Source of the DNA: an uncultured Polaribacter sp. | GTDB taxonomy: Bacteria > Bacteroidota > Bacteroidia > Flavobacteriales > Flavobacteriaceae | Reading direction: 5' to 3' | Length of the DNA stretch: 64,000 nt | NCBI GenBank assembly: GCA_943846595.1 | Contig: OX044355.1 | Span: 1,639,501-1,703,500, forward strand | Shown here: positions 7,200-16,286 of the stretch, piece by piece | Position numbering within the stretch: the first letter of the stretch is position 1 | How the letters are laid out: every line of letters starts with the position of its first letter | Translations under genes and position numbers: made by a program | The notes under the pieces: generated by a model | Told to the model about the DNA's origin: nothing | Seen by the model: the letters and a program-made list of their open reading frames with translations, nothing else | The model's database searches: none

Positions 7200-8066
7200 A
7201 TGTATTACAACAAAGAAACCCAAATATTTTTGGATGGCCAATGGATAAAAGCCCAAAATGGAAAAACGAATCTGTATAGTCAAACGCTACATTATGGAGC
7301 TGGTGTTTTTGAAGGGATTAGATCTTACAAAACAGATAAAGGCGCAAATATTTTTAAAGCTAAAGCACATTATGAAAGGTTGCATTATTCAGCAGAAAAA
7401 ATGCACATCAATCTGAAGTATTCTGTTCAGGAATTAATTGATTTAAGTTATGAATTACTAGAAAGAAACCAATTGGAAGATGCTTATATCCGTCCTTTGG
7501 TTTATTTAGGCGAAAATATGTCTCTTCAACCCACAGAAGATGTTCACGTAATGCTTTGCGCTTGGCAATGGGGAAGATATTTAGGCGATACGCAGCTCAA
7601 ATTAATGACTTCATCTTTTCAGAGACCCAATCCAAAATCTTGTTTTGTAGAAGCCAAAGTAAGCGGTCATTACACCAATTCTTTATTGGCAACTACCGAA
7701 GCGAAGCAAAAAGGTTTTGATGAAGCTTTACTTTTGGATATGAACGAAAATGTGGCCGAAGGACCTGGAGCAAATTTCTTTTTTGAAAAAGACGAAAAAT
7801 TATTTACTGCACCATTGGGAAATATCCTTTCTGGTATAACACGACAAACTATTTTTGAATTAGCAGAAGATTTAGGTTTTGAAGTAGTAGAAAAGTTTTT
7901 TAAAGTTGAAGAAGTATATCAGGCAGATGGAGCCTTTTTCACAGGAACGGCAGCAGAAGTTGCTGCAATTGGAAGTTTGGACAATCACAGTTTCAATTTG
8001 CCTTGGGAAAAAACTTTAGGCTATCAATTGGAAGATGCTTATCAAAAATGTGTTCATATAAAATAA
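7200..8066 (+). CDS. ilvE: Branched-chain amino-acid aminotransferase (class IV)
   Basis: 288 residues, PLP fold type IV. It moves the amino group from glutamate onto the keto-acids of Val, Leu and Ile, the last step of their synthesis. The N-terminus has the 'LHYGAGVFEGIRSY' motif; the PLP lysine lies in the F-V-E-A-K-V-S-G segment near residue 160, followed by a G-F-D-E-A-L-L-L-D motif and a T-x-T-x-x-E-V-type segment (G-T-A-A-E-V-A). It is the first gene of the six-gene ilv operon, directly behind attenuator 2 and 6 bases before ilvD. Length is typical for short class IV transaminases. Confidence 0.93.
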   Translation: MYYNKETQIFLDGQWIKAQNGKTNLYSQTLHYGAGVFEGIRSYKTDKGANIFKAKAHYERLHYSAEKMHINLKYSVQELIDLSYELLERNQLEDAYIRPLVYLGENMSLQPTEDVHVMLCAWQWGRYLGDTQLKLMTSSFQRPNPKSCFVEAKVSGHYTNSLLATTEAKQKGFDEALLLDMNENVAEGPGANFFFEKDEKLFTAPLGNILSGITRQTIFELAEDLGFEVVEKFFKVEEVYQADGAFFTGTAAEVAAIGSLDNHSFNLPWEKTLGYQLEDAYQKCVHIK

Positions 8067-8072
8067 ATAAAA

Positions 8073-9749
8073 ATGGAATTAAATAAATACAGCAAACGCG
8101 TAACTCAAGACGATTCGCAACCAGCTGCAAAAGCAATGTTGCACGCAATCGGCTTAACAAAAGAAGATTTTAGTAAACCTTTTGTGGGCATTGCTAGCAC
8201 GGGTTATGAAGGTAACCCTTGTAATATGCACCTCAACGATTTAGCACTTGAAGTTAAGCACGGTACCAAAAACGCCAATTTAGTAGGTTTAATATACAAC
8301 ACTATTGGTGTAAGTGACGGTATTTCTATGGGAACTCCAGGAATGAGATATTCATTACCATCAAGAGATGTAATCGCAGATTCTATGGAAACAGTAGTGG
8401 AAGGAATGTCTTATGACGCATTGGTAACAGTTGTTGGTTGCGACAAAAATATGCCTGGCGCATTAATGGCCATGCTCAGAACAAACCGACCAGGCGTTTT
8501 GGTTTATGGTGGAACTATCGCATCTGGTTGTCACAAAGATAAAAAACTAGATGTAGTTTCTGCTTTTGAAGCCTGGGGACAAAAAGTAGCAGGTAAAATA
8601 GATGAAAAAGAATATCAAAATGTAATAGAAAAAGCATGTCCTGGAGCTGGTGCTTGTGGCGGAATGTACACAGCAAACACTATGGCATCTGCTATTGAAG
8701 CTTTGGGAATGTCTTTGCCATACAATTCTTCAAACCCAGCCTTAGGAAAAGAGAAAAAAGTAGAAAGTATAAAGGCTGGTGAAGCCGTTCGTTTATTGCT
8801 TGAAAAAGACATTAAACCAAAAGACATTGTTACCAAAAAAGCATTAGAAAATGCCATAAGATTAGTAATGATAATGGGCGGCTCTACCAATGCCGTATTA
8901 CACTTTTTGGCAATTGCCAGAACTGCTGAAGTGGAATTTACCTTAGATGATTTTCAAAGAATAGCAGATACAACTCCTTTTTTAGCAGACTTGAAACCAA
9001 GCGGACAGTTTTTGATGGAAGACGTTCACGAAATTGGTGGAATTCCTGCGGTTTTAAAATATTTATTGAAAAACGGTTTATTACACGGAGATTGTTTAAC
9101 CGTTACAGGAAAAACTTTAGCCGAAAATCTTGAAAACGTTCCAGACTTAAAAGCCGGTCAACAAATTATAAAACCATTAGAAAATCCTATAAAAGAAATG
9201 GGGCATTTAAGAATACTGAGAGGAAATTTATCGCCAAAAGGTGCTGTTGCAAAAATTACAGGAAAAGAAGGTCTTCAATTTACTGGAACTGCAAAAGTGT
9301 TTGATTCAGAATATGAAGCCAATGATGGAATTCGAGATGGAAAAGTAGTAAAAGGAGATGTCGTAGTTATAAGGTATGAAGGGCCAAAAGGTGGTCCAGG
9401 GATGCCTGAAATGCTTAAACCTACTGCGGCAATTATTGGTGCTGGTTTGGGAAATGACGTTGCCTTAATAACTGACGGTAGATTTTCAGGTGGAACACAC
9501 GGCTTTGTAGTAGGCCACATTTCACCAGAAGCACAAGTTGGTGGACCGATTGCTTTTGTACGAAATGGTGATAAAATAACCATTGATGCTATAAAAAATA
9601 CCATTGATTTTGAAATTTCAAAAGAAGAATTAGCAAAACGAAAAGCCAACTGGAAACAACCCGATTTAAAACACAAAAAAGGCGTATTGTATAAATATGC
9701 ACGATCGGTTTCGTGTGCATCTGAAGGATGTGTTACAGATGAATTTTAA
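8073..9749 (+). CDS. ilvD: Dihydroxy-acid dehydratase
   Basis: 558 residues, full length for IlvD/Edd-type dehydratases. It removes water from 2,3-dihydroxy-isovalerate and -methylvalerate to give the keto-acids used by IlvE. The Fe-S cysteine segments are visible: G-N-P-C-N-M-H near 50, V-G-C-D-K-N-M-P-G near 123, and [11 protein letters not shown] near 190-200. The C-terminal half has the [11 protein letters not shown] motif. It sits 6 bases after ilvE and 21 before ilvB. Confidence 0.97.
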   Translation: MELNKYSKRVTQDDSQPAAKAMLHAIGLTKEDFSKPFVGIASTGYEGNPCNMHLNDLALEVKHGTKNANLVGLIYNTIGVSDGISMGTPGMRYSLPSRDVIADSMETVVEGMSYDALVTVVGCDKNMPGALMAMLRTNRPGVLVYGGTIASGCHKDKKLDVVSAFEAWGQKVAGKIDEKEYQNVIEKACPGAGACGGMYTANTMASAIEALGMSLPYNSSNPALGKEKKVESIKAGEAVRLLLEKDIKPKDIVTKKALENAIRLVMIMGGSTNAVLHFLAIARTAEVEFTLDDFQRIADTTPFLADLKPSGQFLMEDVHEIGGIPAVLKYLLKNGLLHGDCLTVTGKTLAENLENVPDLKAGQQIIKPLENPIKEMGHLRILRGNLSPKGAVAKITGKEGLQFTGTAKVFDSEYEANDGIRDGKVVKGDVVVIRYEGPKGGPGMPEMLKPTAAIIGAGLGNDVALITDGRFSGGTHGFVVGHISPEAQVGGPIAFVRNGDKITIDAIKNTIDFEISKEELAKRKANWKQPDLKHKKGVLYKYARSVSCASEGCVTDEF

Positions 9750-9770
9750 ATAAAAAACAAACCCCTAAAA

Positions 9771-11492
9771 ATGGAAGAATTAGCAATAAAAACGACAACA
9801 AAACAACAAGTAATGACTGGCTCGCAAGCTGTCGTTCATTCACTTATAGCAGAAGGAATTGATTTAATATTTGGCTATCCAGGCGGAGCAATTATGCCTG
9901 TTTATGATGCACTTTATGATGTAGAAGCTAAGTTAACACACATTTTAACCAGACACGAACAAGGCGCAACACACGCAGCACAAGGCTATGCCAGAGCAAC
10001 AGGAAAAGTGGGTGTTTGCTTAGCTACCTCAGGGCCTGGAGCTACCAATTTAATTACTGGAATAGCAGATGCACAAATAGACTCTACGCCATTGGTGTGT
10101 ATTACGGGACAAGTAGCAAGTCATTTATTAGGCACAGATGCTTTTCAGGAAACGGATATTATTGGTATTTCAATGCCTGTTACCAAATGGAATTTTCAGG
10201 TAACTAAAGCAGAAGAAATTCCTTATGCTTTAGCAAAAGCTTTTTATATAGCAAGAACAGGAAGACCAGGTCCCGTTTTGGTAGATATTACTAAAGATGC
10301 TCAATTTGAAACGCTTGATTTTGAGTATAAACCTTTTAAAGGAATGAGAAGTTATGTGCCAACTCCTCAATTAGATTTAGAAAAAGTAAAAGAAGCCGCA
10401 GTATTGATTAATGCTGCCAAAAAACCACTTGTTTTGTTTGGGCAAGGTGTGCTTTTGGCAGAAGCCGAAAAAGAGTTTAAAGCATTTATAGAAAAGGCGG
10501 ATTTGCCTTCGGCTTGGACCATTATGGGTTTGTCGGCCTTAGATTCTGACCATAATCTGAATGTAGGAATGTTGGGAATGCATGGCAATTACGCACCCAA
10601 TAAATTGACCAATGAATGTGATGTTTTGATAGCAGTAGGTATGCGTTTTGACGATAGAGTTACTGGTGACTTAAGCAGATATGCCAAGCAAGCAAAAGTG
10701 ATTCATTTGGAAATAGATCCTGCGGAAGTTAATAAAAATGTAAAAACAGATGTTGCCGTTTTGGGAAATGCTAAAGAAAGTTTAAGTGCATTAACTGAAT
10801 TAATTAATGAAAACGAACATGAAAATTGGCTGGCAAAATTCAGAAATTTAGAAAAAGAAGAGTTTGATGAAGTGGTCAAAGATGACCTTAATCCGACAAC
10901 AGAATTGATGACAATGGGTGAAGTGATGGATAAAATAAACCTTCATTCGGATCAAAAAAACATTATTGTAACAGATGTTGGGCAACACCAAATGGTAGCT
11001 TGCCGATATGCCAAATTTAAACAAACACGTTCCTTAATAACTTCTGGAGGCTCGGGAACTATGGGCTTTTGCTTGCCAGCTGCCATTGGTGCAAAAATGG
11101 GAAGACCAGATGCACAAGTTATTGGAATTATTGGAGATGGTGGTTTTCAAATGACCATTCAAGAATTAGGAACAATTTTTCAGTTTAAAACTGCAGTAAA
11201 AATTGTAGTTATGAATAATGAATTTTTAGGAATGGTAAGGCAATGGCAAGAGCTGTTTTTTGAAAAAAGATATGCCTCAACTACTATGGTCAATCCAGAT
11301 TTTCAAACCATAGTAAATGGCTATGGAATTAAAACTAAAAAGGTAGAAAAAAGAGAAGATTTAGAAGCAGCAGTAAAAGAAATGTTGGCGCACGAAGGTT
11401 CGTATTTTCTTGAAGTGATGGTTGGGAAAGAAAACAATGTATTTCCAATGATAGCAACTGGTGCATCTGTTTCAGACATAAGATTAAAATAA
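9771..11492 (+). CDS. ilvB: Acetolactate synthase, large (catalytic) subunit
   Basis: 573 residues, ThDP-dependent. It condenses pyruvate with pyruvate or 2-oxobutyrate. The N-terminal Pyr domain has R-H-E-Q-G-A-T-H-A-A (catalytic Glu), the central FAD-like domain follows, and the C-terminal domain has the ThDP/Mg motif G-D-G-G-F-Q...N-N. It is followed 4 bases later by its regulatory subunit gene. The N-terminal 12 residues before 'VMTGSQAVVHSL' are a short variable extension; the ATG at 9771 is the only good start. Confidence 0.97.
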   Translation: MEELAIKTTTKQQVMTGSQAVVHSLIAEGIDLIFGYPGGAIMPVYDALYDVEAKLTHILTRHEQGATHAAQGYARATGKVGVCLATSGPGATNLITGIADAQIDSTPLVCITGQVASHLLGTDAFQETDIIGISMPVTKWNFQVTKAEEIPYALAKAFYIARTGRPGPVLVDITKDAQFETLDFEYKPFKGMRSYVPTPQLDLEKVKEAAVLINAAKKPLVLFGQGVLLAEAEKEFKAFIEKADLPSAWTIMGLSALDSDHNLNVGMLGMHGNYAPNKLTNECDVLIAVGMRFDDRVTGDLSRYAKQAKVIHLEIDPAEVNKNVKTDVAVLGNAKESLSALTELINENEHENWLAKFRNLEKEEFDEVVKDDLNPTTELMTMGEVMDKINLHSDQKNIIVTDVGQHQMVACRYAKFKQTRSLITSGGSGTMGFCLPAAIGAKMGRPDAQVIGIIGDGGFQMTIQELGTIFQFKTAVKIVVMNNEFLGMVRQWQELFFEKRYASTTMVNPDFQTIVNGYGIKTKKVEKREDLEAAVKEMLAHEGSYFLEVMVGKENNVFPMIATGASVSDIRLK

Positions 11493-11496
11493 AACT

Positions 11497-12033
11497 ATGG
11501 AAAAGAAAAGATTTACAATATCCGTATTTACAGAAGATGTAGTGGGAATACTCAATAGAGTGTCAATAATTTTTACAAGAAGGAAAATAAATGTAGAAAG
11601 TATTGCTGCGTCTGAAAGCGAAATTAAGGGAATTTACAGATATACAATTGTAATAACAGAAACAGAAGACCAAGTAAAAAAAGTGGTAGGTCAACTGGAA
11701 AAACAAGTAGAAGTGGTGAAAGCTGTTTTTCATCCTGATGATGAAACTGTGCACCAAGAAATAGCACTTTACAAAGTGAAAACAGGTGTTTTGGCCTCTG
11801 GTGGAAATGCAGAAAAAATTGTGCGTTCACATAATGCAAGAGTTTTATCTGTAGAAACGGAATTTACAGTTTTAGAAAAAACGGGACACAAAGAAGAAAC
11901 ACAACAATTATTTGATGATTTAAAACCTTTCGGAATATTGGAATTTGTACGTTCTGGAAGAGTTGCTATTACCAAACCAATGAAAACATTATCGTCAATA
12001 GTAGAACAATTAGAAGGATTAGTAAAAAATTAA
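11497..12033 (+). CDS. ilvN: Acetolactate synthase, small (regulatory) subunit
   Basis: 178 residues with an N-terminal ACT domain (about 3-75; '[20 protein letters not shown]') and a C-terminal ALS_ss_C domain. In this family the small subunit binds valine and sets feedback inhibition of the large subunit. Four bases separate it from ilvB and four from ilvC, so the three are surely one transcript. Confidence 0.95.
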   Translation: MEKKRFTISVFTEDVVGILNRVSIIFTRRKINVESIAASESEIKGIYRYTIVITETEDQVKKVVGQLEKQVEVVKAVFHPDDETVHQEIALYKVKTGVLASGGNAEKIVRSHNARVLSVETEFTVLEKTGHKEETQQLFDDLKPFGILEFVRSGRVAITKPMKTLSSIVEQLEGLVKN

Positions 12034-12037
12034 AAAA

Positions 12038-13510
12038 ATGGAAAATTATTTCAATACATTATCATTTCGAGAGCAATTAGCACAATTAGGAAAATGTGAT
12101 TTTATGGATGCCTCAGAATTTACAAATGGCGTAAGTGCTTTAAAAGGGAAAAAGATTGTCATTATAGGTTGTGGCGCACAAGGTTTAAACCAAGGTTTAA
12201 ATATGCGAGATTCTGGTTTAGATGTTTCTTTCACTTTAAGAGAAAGTGCTATAAAAGAGCGAAGACAATCTTTTAAAAATGCAAATGAAAACAAATTTAA
12301 GGTTGGAACTTATAAAGAAATGATACCAACCGCAGATTTGGTTATAAACCTCACGCCTGATAAACAACATACCGATGTGGTAAGTAAAATAATGCCTTTA
12401 ATGAAAAAAGGAGCAGCTTTATCTTATTCTCACGGTTTCAATATTGTAGAAGAAGGAATGAAAATAAGGGAAGATTTAACAGTAATAATGATGGCTCCAA
12501 AATCGCCTGGTTCGGAATTAAGAGAAGAATATAAAAGAAATTTTGGTGTACCCACTTTGATTGCTGTTCATCCAGAAAACGACCCGAAAAATGAAGGACT
12601 TGAATTAGCAAAAGCCTATGCCGTTGCCACTGGTGGAGATAAAGCTGGTGTGTTACATTCTTCTTTCGTAGCTGAAGTAAAATCAGATTTAATGGGCGAA
12701 CAAACCATACTTTGTGGCGTGTTGCAATCAGCATCTATACTTTGCTTTGATAAAATGTTAGAGAAAGGACTAGAGGCAGGTTATGCTGCAAAACTCATTC
12801 AATATGGCTGGGAAACTTTGACAGAAGCCTTAAAGCAAGGAGGCTTAACTAATATGATGGACAGACTTTCAAATCCTGCAAAAGTAAAAGCATACGAACT
12901 GGCAGAGGAATTAAAAACAATTATGACACCTTTATTTAACAAACATATGGACGATATTATGTCAGGAGAATTTTCAAAAAGGATGATGAAAGATTGGAAA
13001 AATAATGACAAAGATTTGTTGAACTGGAGAAAAGCAACTGGCGAAACCGTTTTTGAGCAAACAAAAGCAACAGACGCTTTCATTAGTGAGCAAGAGTTTT
13101 TTGATAATGGAACTTTATTAGCAGCTTTCATAAAAGCAGGTGTAGAATTGGCTTATGAAACTATGACAGCTTCAGGAATAAAAGCAGAATCTGCTTATTA
13201 CGAATCACTGCACGAAGCACCATTAATTGCCAATACACTAGCTCGAAAAAAACTATATGAAATGAACAGAGTTATTTCTGATACCGCAGAATATGGCTGT
13301 TATTTATTTGATCATGCTTGTAAACCATTATTAGCCAATTTTATGACAAACATAGAAACACGTTTAATAGGAAAACAATTTTCAATAGATAATCAAGTGG
13401 ATAATAAAAAATTAATAGCAGTAAATCAAGCTTTGAGAAATCATCCAATAGAAAAAATAGGTGCGACTTTGAGAACTTCTATGAGCGCAATGCAAAAACT
13501 AAAAAAATGA
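12038..13510 (+). CDS. ilvC: Ketol-acid reductoisomerase, class II (long form)
   Basis: 490 residues, matching the long E. coli-type (class II) form with a duplicated knotted C-terminal domain rather than the 330-residue class I form. It isomerises and reduces acetolactate or acetohydroxybutyrate with NADPH. The Rossmann motif [10 protein letters not shown] is near residue 44, followed by a R-E-S segment that contacts the cofactor phosphate in NADPH-using members. The stop overlaps the ilvA start as ATGA. Confidence 0.96.
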   Translation: MENYFNTLSFREQLAQLGKCDFMDASEFTNGVSALKGKKIVIIGCGAQGLNQGLNMRDSGLDVSFTLRESAIKERRQSFKNANENKFKVGTYKEMIPTADLVINLTPDKQHTDVVSKIMPLMKKGAALSYSHGFNIVEEGMKIREDLTVIMMAPKSPGSELREEYKRNFGVPTLIAVHPENDPKNEGLELAKAYAVATGGDKAGVLHSSFVAEVKSDLMGEQTILCGVLQSASILCFDKMLEKGLEAGYAAKLIQYGWETLTEALKQGGLTNMMDRLSNPAKVKAYELAEELKTIMTPLFNKHMDDIMSGEFSKRMMKDWKNNDKDLLNWRKATGETVFEQTKATDAFISEQEFFDNGTLLAAFIKAGVELAYETMTASGIKAESAYYESLHEAPLIANTLARKKLYEMNRVISDTAEYGCYLFDHACKPLLANFMTNIETRLIGKQFSIDNQVDNKKLIAVNQALRNHPIEKIGATLRTSMSAMQKLKK

Positions 13511-14766
13511 CCTCAGAAACTCAATATATTACTTTAGAAAACGTGAAAAAAGCAGCATCTCTTTTAAGAGATGTTGTTTTGGAAACGCCATTACAAAAAA
13601 ATCAGTATTTGTCTGAAAAATATGAGGCTAATATTGTTTTTAAACGAGAAGATTTACAAGGCGTTCGTTCTTATAAAATAAGAGGAGCTTATCATAAAAT
13701 TTCATCATTAACTGGCGAAGAATTAGAGCAAGGAGTCGTTTGTGCCAGTGCAGGAAATCACGCGCAAGGTGTTGCTTTTTCTTGTAAAGCAAAAAAAATA
13801 AAGGGTGTTATATTTATGCCAACGATTACACCCAATCAAAAAATAGAACAAGTAAAAATGTTTGGCGGAGATTATGTAGAAGTGGTTTTAAATGGCGATA
13901 CTTATGATGATGCTTCTTATGCAGCCACAGATTATTGCAAAGAAAAAAAGATGTCTTTTGTACATCCTTTTCACGATATAAAAGTAATAGAAGGGCAAGC
14001 AACCATTGCTTTAGAAATATTAGCACAAAGCAAAACACCTGTAGATTATTTGTTTTTGCCTGTTGGTGGTGGTGGTTTGGCTGCTGGTGTTTCCAGTATA
14101 TTTAAAGAACTTTCTCCCAACACAAAAATTATAGGTGTTGAACCAAAAGGCGCAGCTTCAATGTCTGTTTCAATAACTAATGGATTTAACACAAAAATAG
14201 AAAACATAGATAAATTTACTGATGGCGCATCTGTCCAAAAAGTAGGTGATTTAAACTTTGAAATTTGTAAAGAAAATTTAGACGAAATGGTAACCGTTCA
14301 CGAAGGAAAAGTGTGCCAAACTATTTTAGATTTGTACAATAAAAACGCTATTGTGGTTGAACCTGCTGGTGCGTTAACCACAGCAGTTTTAGACCAGTTT
14401 TCTACTGAAATAAAAGGTAAAAATGTAGTTTGTTTAATTAGTGGCTCAAATAATGACATTACTCGAACAGAAGAAATAAAAGAGCGTGCTTTGCTTCATT
14501 CTGGACACAAACATTATTTCATCATAAAATTTCCGCAAAGAGCAGGTGCTTTACTAGAGTTTTTAAATGATATTTTAGGTCCAAATGATGATATTACCCA
14601 TTTTGAATATTCCAAAAAACACAACAGAAATTCAGGTCCAGCCATTGTTGGTTTAGAAATAAGTAACCCAAGGGATTTAGACGGACTGATTCTAAAAATG
14701 AAAACAAAAAATTTCTTTGGAGAATATTTGAATGATAAGCCAGATTTGTTTCAAGTTTTGATTTAG
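13507..14766 (+). CDS. ilvA: Threonine ammonia-lyase (biosynthetic threonine dehydratase)
   Basis: 419 residues, PLP fold type II. It deaminates threonine to 2-oxobutyrate, the entry to isoleucine synthesis. The PLP lysine is in the R-S-Y-K-I-R-G-A-Y motif (near 57), the phosphate-binding glycine loop in P-V-G-G-G-G-L, and a C-terminal ACT-like domain (about 325-419; '[22 protein letters not shown]') would mediate isoleucine feedback. A 4-base overlap with ilvC indicates translational coupling. It ends the operon; no clear intrinsic terminator follows, only the attC-like palindrome. Confidence 0.95.
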   Translation: MTSETQYITLENVKKAASLLRDVVLETPLQKNQYLSEKYEANIVFKREDLQGVRSYKIRGAYHKISSLTGEELEQGVVCASAGNHAQGVAFSCKAKKIKGVIFMPTITPNQKIEQVKMFGGDYVEVVLNGDTYDDASYAATDYCKEKKMSFVHPFHDIKVIEGQATIALEILAQSKTPVDYLFLPVGGGGLAAGVSSIFKELSPNTKIIGVEPKGAASMSVSITNGFNTKIENIDKFTDGASVQKVGDLNFEICKENLDEMVTVHEGKVCQTILDLYNKNAIVVEPAGALTTAVLDQFSTEIKGKNVVCLISGSNNDITRTEEIKERALLHSGHKHYFIIKFPQRAGALLEFLNDILGPNDDITHFEYSKKHNRNSGPAIVGLEISNPRDLDGLILKMKTKNFFGEYLNDKPDLFQVLI

Positions 14767-14814
14767 CAAAAGCAAACTATAAAAATGATTAGATTTACTG
14801 TAAGTAAAAACTAA

Positions 14815-14882
14815 GCACAACACTATGTATAGTGCATATGCACCCTTCGGGATGCAAACGCACCATACACCAACCGTTGTGC
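14815..14882. repeat. attC-like imperfect palindrome downstream of ilvA
   Basis: Outer arms GCACAAC (14815-14821) and GTTGTGC (14876-14882) enclose nested imperfect arms (TGTAT/ATACA, GTGC/GCAC, TGCA/TGCA, CC/GG) closed by a TTCG tetraloop. The 68-bp cruciform resembles integron attC sites in size and design, although the 7-bp ends do not strictly fit the integron consensus. GTTGTGC(G/T)T(C/A)ATTTA is shared with the element at 6740 beside the integrase remnant. Confidence 0.5.
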
Positions 14883-14895
14883 GTCATTTAAGAAA

Positions 14896-15150
14896 TGAAC
14901 TTTCCTGAAATAGGTTGACTAAAAATTAACCATTATGTACAAAAATAACAAAGTAATTATCACTAAAAAAAAGCCTAGTTTTTTTCGAGATTTTTTTTTG
15001 AGTTCTAATCAACCATATTCGAAAACAATCAACCAAAAATTCCCTAAAATAATCAGGTGTAAATTGGTTACAGATACAAAAATAAAATTTACCTATTGTT
15101 CTTTTTTTCCATTACTTGTTTTGAACTTTGGTAAACAGCGTACAATATAG
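14896..15150 (+). pseudogene. Probable IS remnant: terminal sequence and start of a decayed transposase
   Basis: TGAACTTTCC...GAAATAGGTTGAC at 14896-14919 resembles terminal sequences of IS3-like elements in Flavobacteriia as I remember them. It is followed by an ATG at 14935 whose first residues, M-Y-K-N-N-K-V-I-I, look like a transposase OrfA start. The frame then degenerates into low-complexity Lys/Phe/Ser sequence and stops after 71 codons. No second IS end was found, so this would be a truncated relic. It occupies most of the otherwise empty stretch between ilvA and the mnmE island and overlaps the island's left edge. Confidence 0.3.
15073..15083. repeat. Candidate left attachment site of the mnmE island
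   Basis: GATACAAAAAT here is identical to 18511-18521 inside the mnmE 3' end. Both copies are preceded by GTTAC, at a 1-base gap here and a 5-base gap at mnmE. The intervening 3.4 kb holds an integrase and small genes of unknown function, as expected of an integrated island. Confidence 0.45.
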
Positions 15151-15295
15151 TCCCAAGACCAACAGATAACAGAATAATTGTAAGATGATGATTCGATTTC
15201 TTTAGCTCTCTATTACTAGATGCGAGCAAATCCATCTCTGCAGGAATATCCTGCCTAACATCTAATTCAAAACAATTAATAATTTCTTGTTCCAT
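15089..15295 (-). CDS. Small single-TM protein at island edge, function unknown
   Basis: 68 residues: a polar N-terminal half (about 1-35) and one hydrophobic helix (about 38-55, 'LTIILLSVGLGTILYAVY') followed by a basic tail. No family is recognised. It lies 3 bases downstream of the 123-residue gene and is probably co-transcribed with it. It ends only 6 bases from the candidate left att site, so it is the last gene of the island. Confidence 0.5.
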   Translation of the reverse strand: MEQEIINCFELDVRQDIPAEMDLLASSNRELKKSNHHLTIILLSVGLGTILYAVYQSSKQVMEKKNNR

Positions 15296-15298
15296 GGC

Positions 15299-15670
15299 TT
15301 ATACTTTAAGTTTAATAATTTTAAAAGTGTTTGCATCAATTCGAGTGTATGCATAATCGTCGATACATGTCCATGTGACTCCTTGCATTTTCATCGTATG
15401 CGTATTAAATCCAAAGTTTAATCCTGCTCCTAACAAATAGTCGTATGACCTTGTAATTTCATTATGGGGTCCTAACACAATCTGTAATACCCTTCTATTA
15501 GTATCTAAAATCTTTCTTGTTTTGGATTTAGCTTGTCGTATTTCTTTAGCTTTAAGATTATTATATCTAATTTGGTTCTCTCTGCTGGCAAACTTTTGGT
15601 TGCTTCGCTTTGGTACGAACTCTTCACCTGTTAAGGGGTCCATGGCCTTTTCTTTGTTGTCTTCATTCAT
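15299..15670 (-). CDS. Mobile-element-associated protein of unknown function
   Basis: 123 residues, basic in the N-terminal half. The segment D-P-L-T-G-E-x-F-x-P-K-R-S-N-Q-K-F-A (about 11-28) and following N-x-I-R-Y-N-N-L-K-A recalls a motif seen in small proteins of Bacteroidota mobile elements, where it looks like a degenerate zinc-ribbon or nucleic-acid-binding piece. The C-terminal half has hydrophobic/aromatic strands. Function is unknown. It pairs with the TM protein downstream. Confidence 0.55.
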   Translation of the reverse strand: MNEDNKEKAMDPLTGEEFVPKRSNQKFASRENQIRYNNLKAKEIRQAKSKTRKILDTNRRVLQIVLGPHNEITRSYDYLLGAGLNFGFNTHTMKMQGVTWTCIDDYAYTRIDANTFKIIKLKV

Positions 15671-15808
15671 ATTTCTAATATTTTATATAATTCAATGTAT
15701 TTATAATGTATTTGAACTTATACAGAAATAGGTTAATGCAACTGGGCATATGTTCACCTAACTTAAATCCATATAAATTTTAAATTAATGTGCTTAATTA
15801 AGTTCTAG

Positions 15809-16150
15809 TTAGGTTTTACTTAAATAGTCATTAGCCTCTTGATTTATTACAGAAGGCTTTCCTGCTTTAAGCCAATCAATAATGTCTGTTCTTGAAAAGG
15901 TTAATGGCCTTCGTTTAGAAATGACTGGTATTTCAAAGCGGCACACCTTTGAATAAATGGTTGACTTTTTATAACCTGTGAGTTGTTGGACTTCCTCAAC
16001 AAAGATGATGTCGCTATTTGACTTTGAACGGCCAGATGTACCGTCAGTGCTGTTAAGTAGTTTTTTTGCTTCTTGAGCAAAAGCTTCTTTACTAAGGTCT
16101 ATATATTCTCCAACAGTAAGGGAATAAAGGGGTTTTGATAAATCTTTCAT
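15809..16150 (-). CDS. Helix-turn-helix protein (excisionase/AlpA-like)
   Basis: 113 residues. The C-terminal part (about 48-100) has a MerR/excisionase-type helix-turn-helix: 'VEEVQQLTGYKKSTIYSKVCRFEIPVISKRRPLTFSRTDIIDWLKAG', the usual form of Xis/AlpA recombination directionality factors. The N-terminal 45 residues are a variable helical region. Being 2 genes from the integrase in an mnmE-linked island, it probably regulates the island or directs excision. A dense cluster of palindromes lies directly upstream of its start. Confidence 0.75.
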   Translation of the reverse strand: MKDLSKPLYSLTVGEYIDLSKEAFAQEAKKLLNSTDGTSGRSKSNSDIIFVEEVQQLTGYKKSTIYSKVCRFEIPVISKRRPLTFSRTDIIDWLKAGKPSVINQEANDYLSKT

Positions 16151-16260
16151 TGCATCACTTATAGTTTGAGTCGAATCATATGGAGCATTCGAATCATTAA
16201 TTAATGATGCAATAATCGGAAGTGATTTAGATCACTTAAAAGACCCTAAACAGTTTAGGG
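16149..16260. promoter_or_regulatory. Palindrome-rich control region upstream of the island HTH gene
   Basis: Four symmetric sequences lie within 112 bases: inverted ATTGCATCA (16149-16157) / TGATGCAAT (16205-16213); a perfect 16-bp palindrome ATCATTAATTAATGAT (16193-16208); AAGTGAT/ATCACTT (16220-16237); and CCCTAAAC-A-GTTTAGGG (16244-16260). TCGAATCAT is also directly repeated at 16171 and 16189. These are likely operator or recombination-protein sites. Confidence 0.5.
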
Positions 16261-16286
16261 ATCAAGTAGTGACTCGATTTATGTAA

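Noticed and set aside
8615..13131. Several 60-130 codon ORFs on the minus strand inside the ilv genes
   Set aside because: They mirror strongly coding plus-strand frames, have no recognisable protein features, and appear only because third-position bias removes stops.
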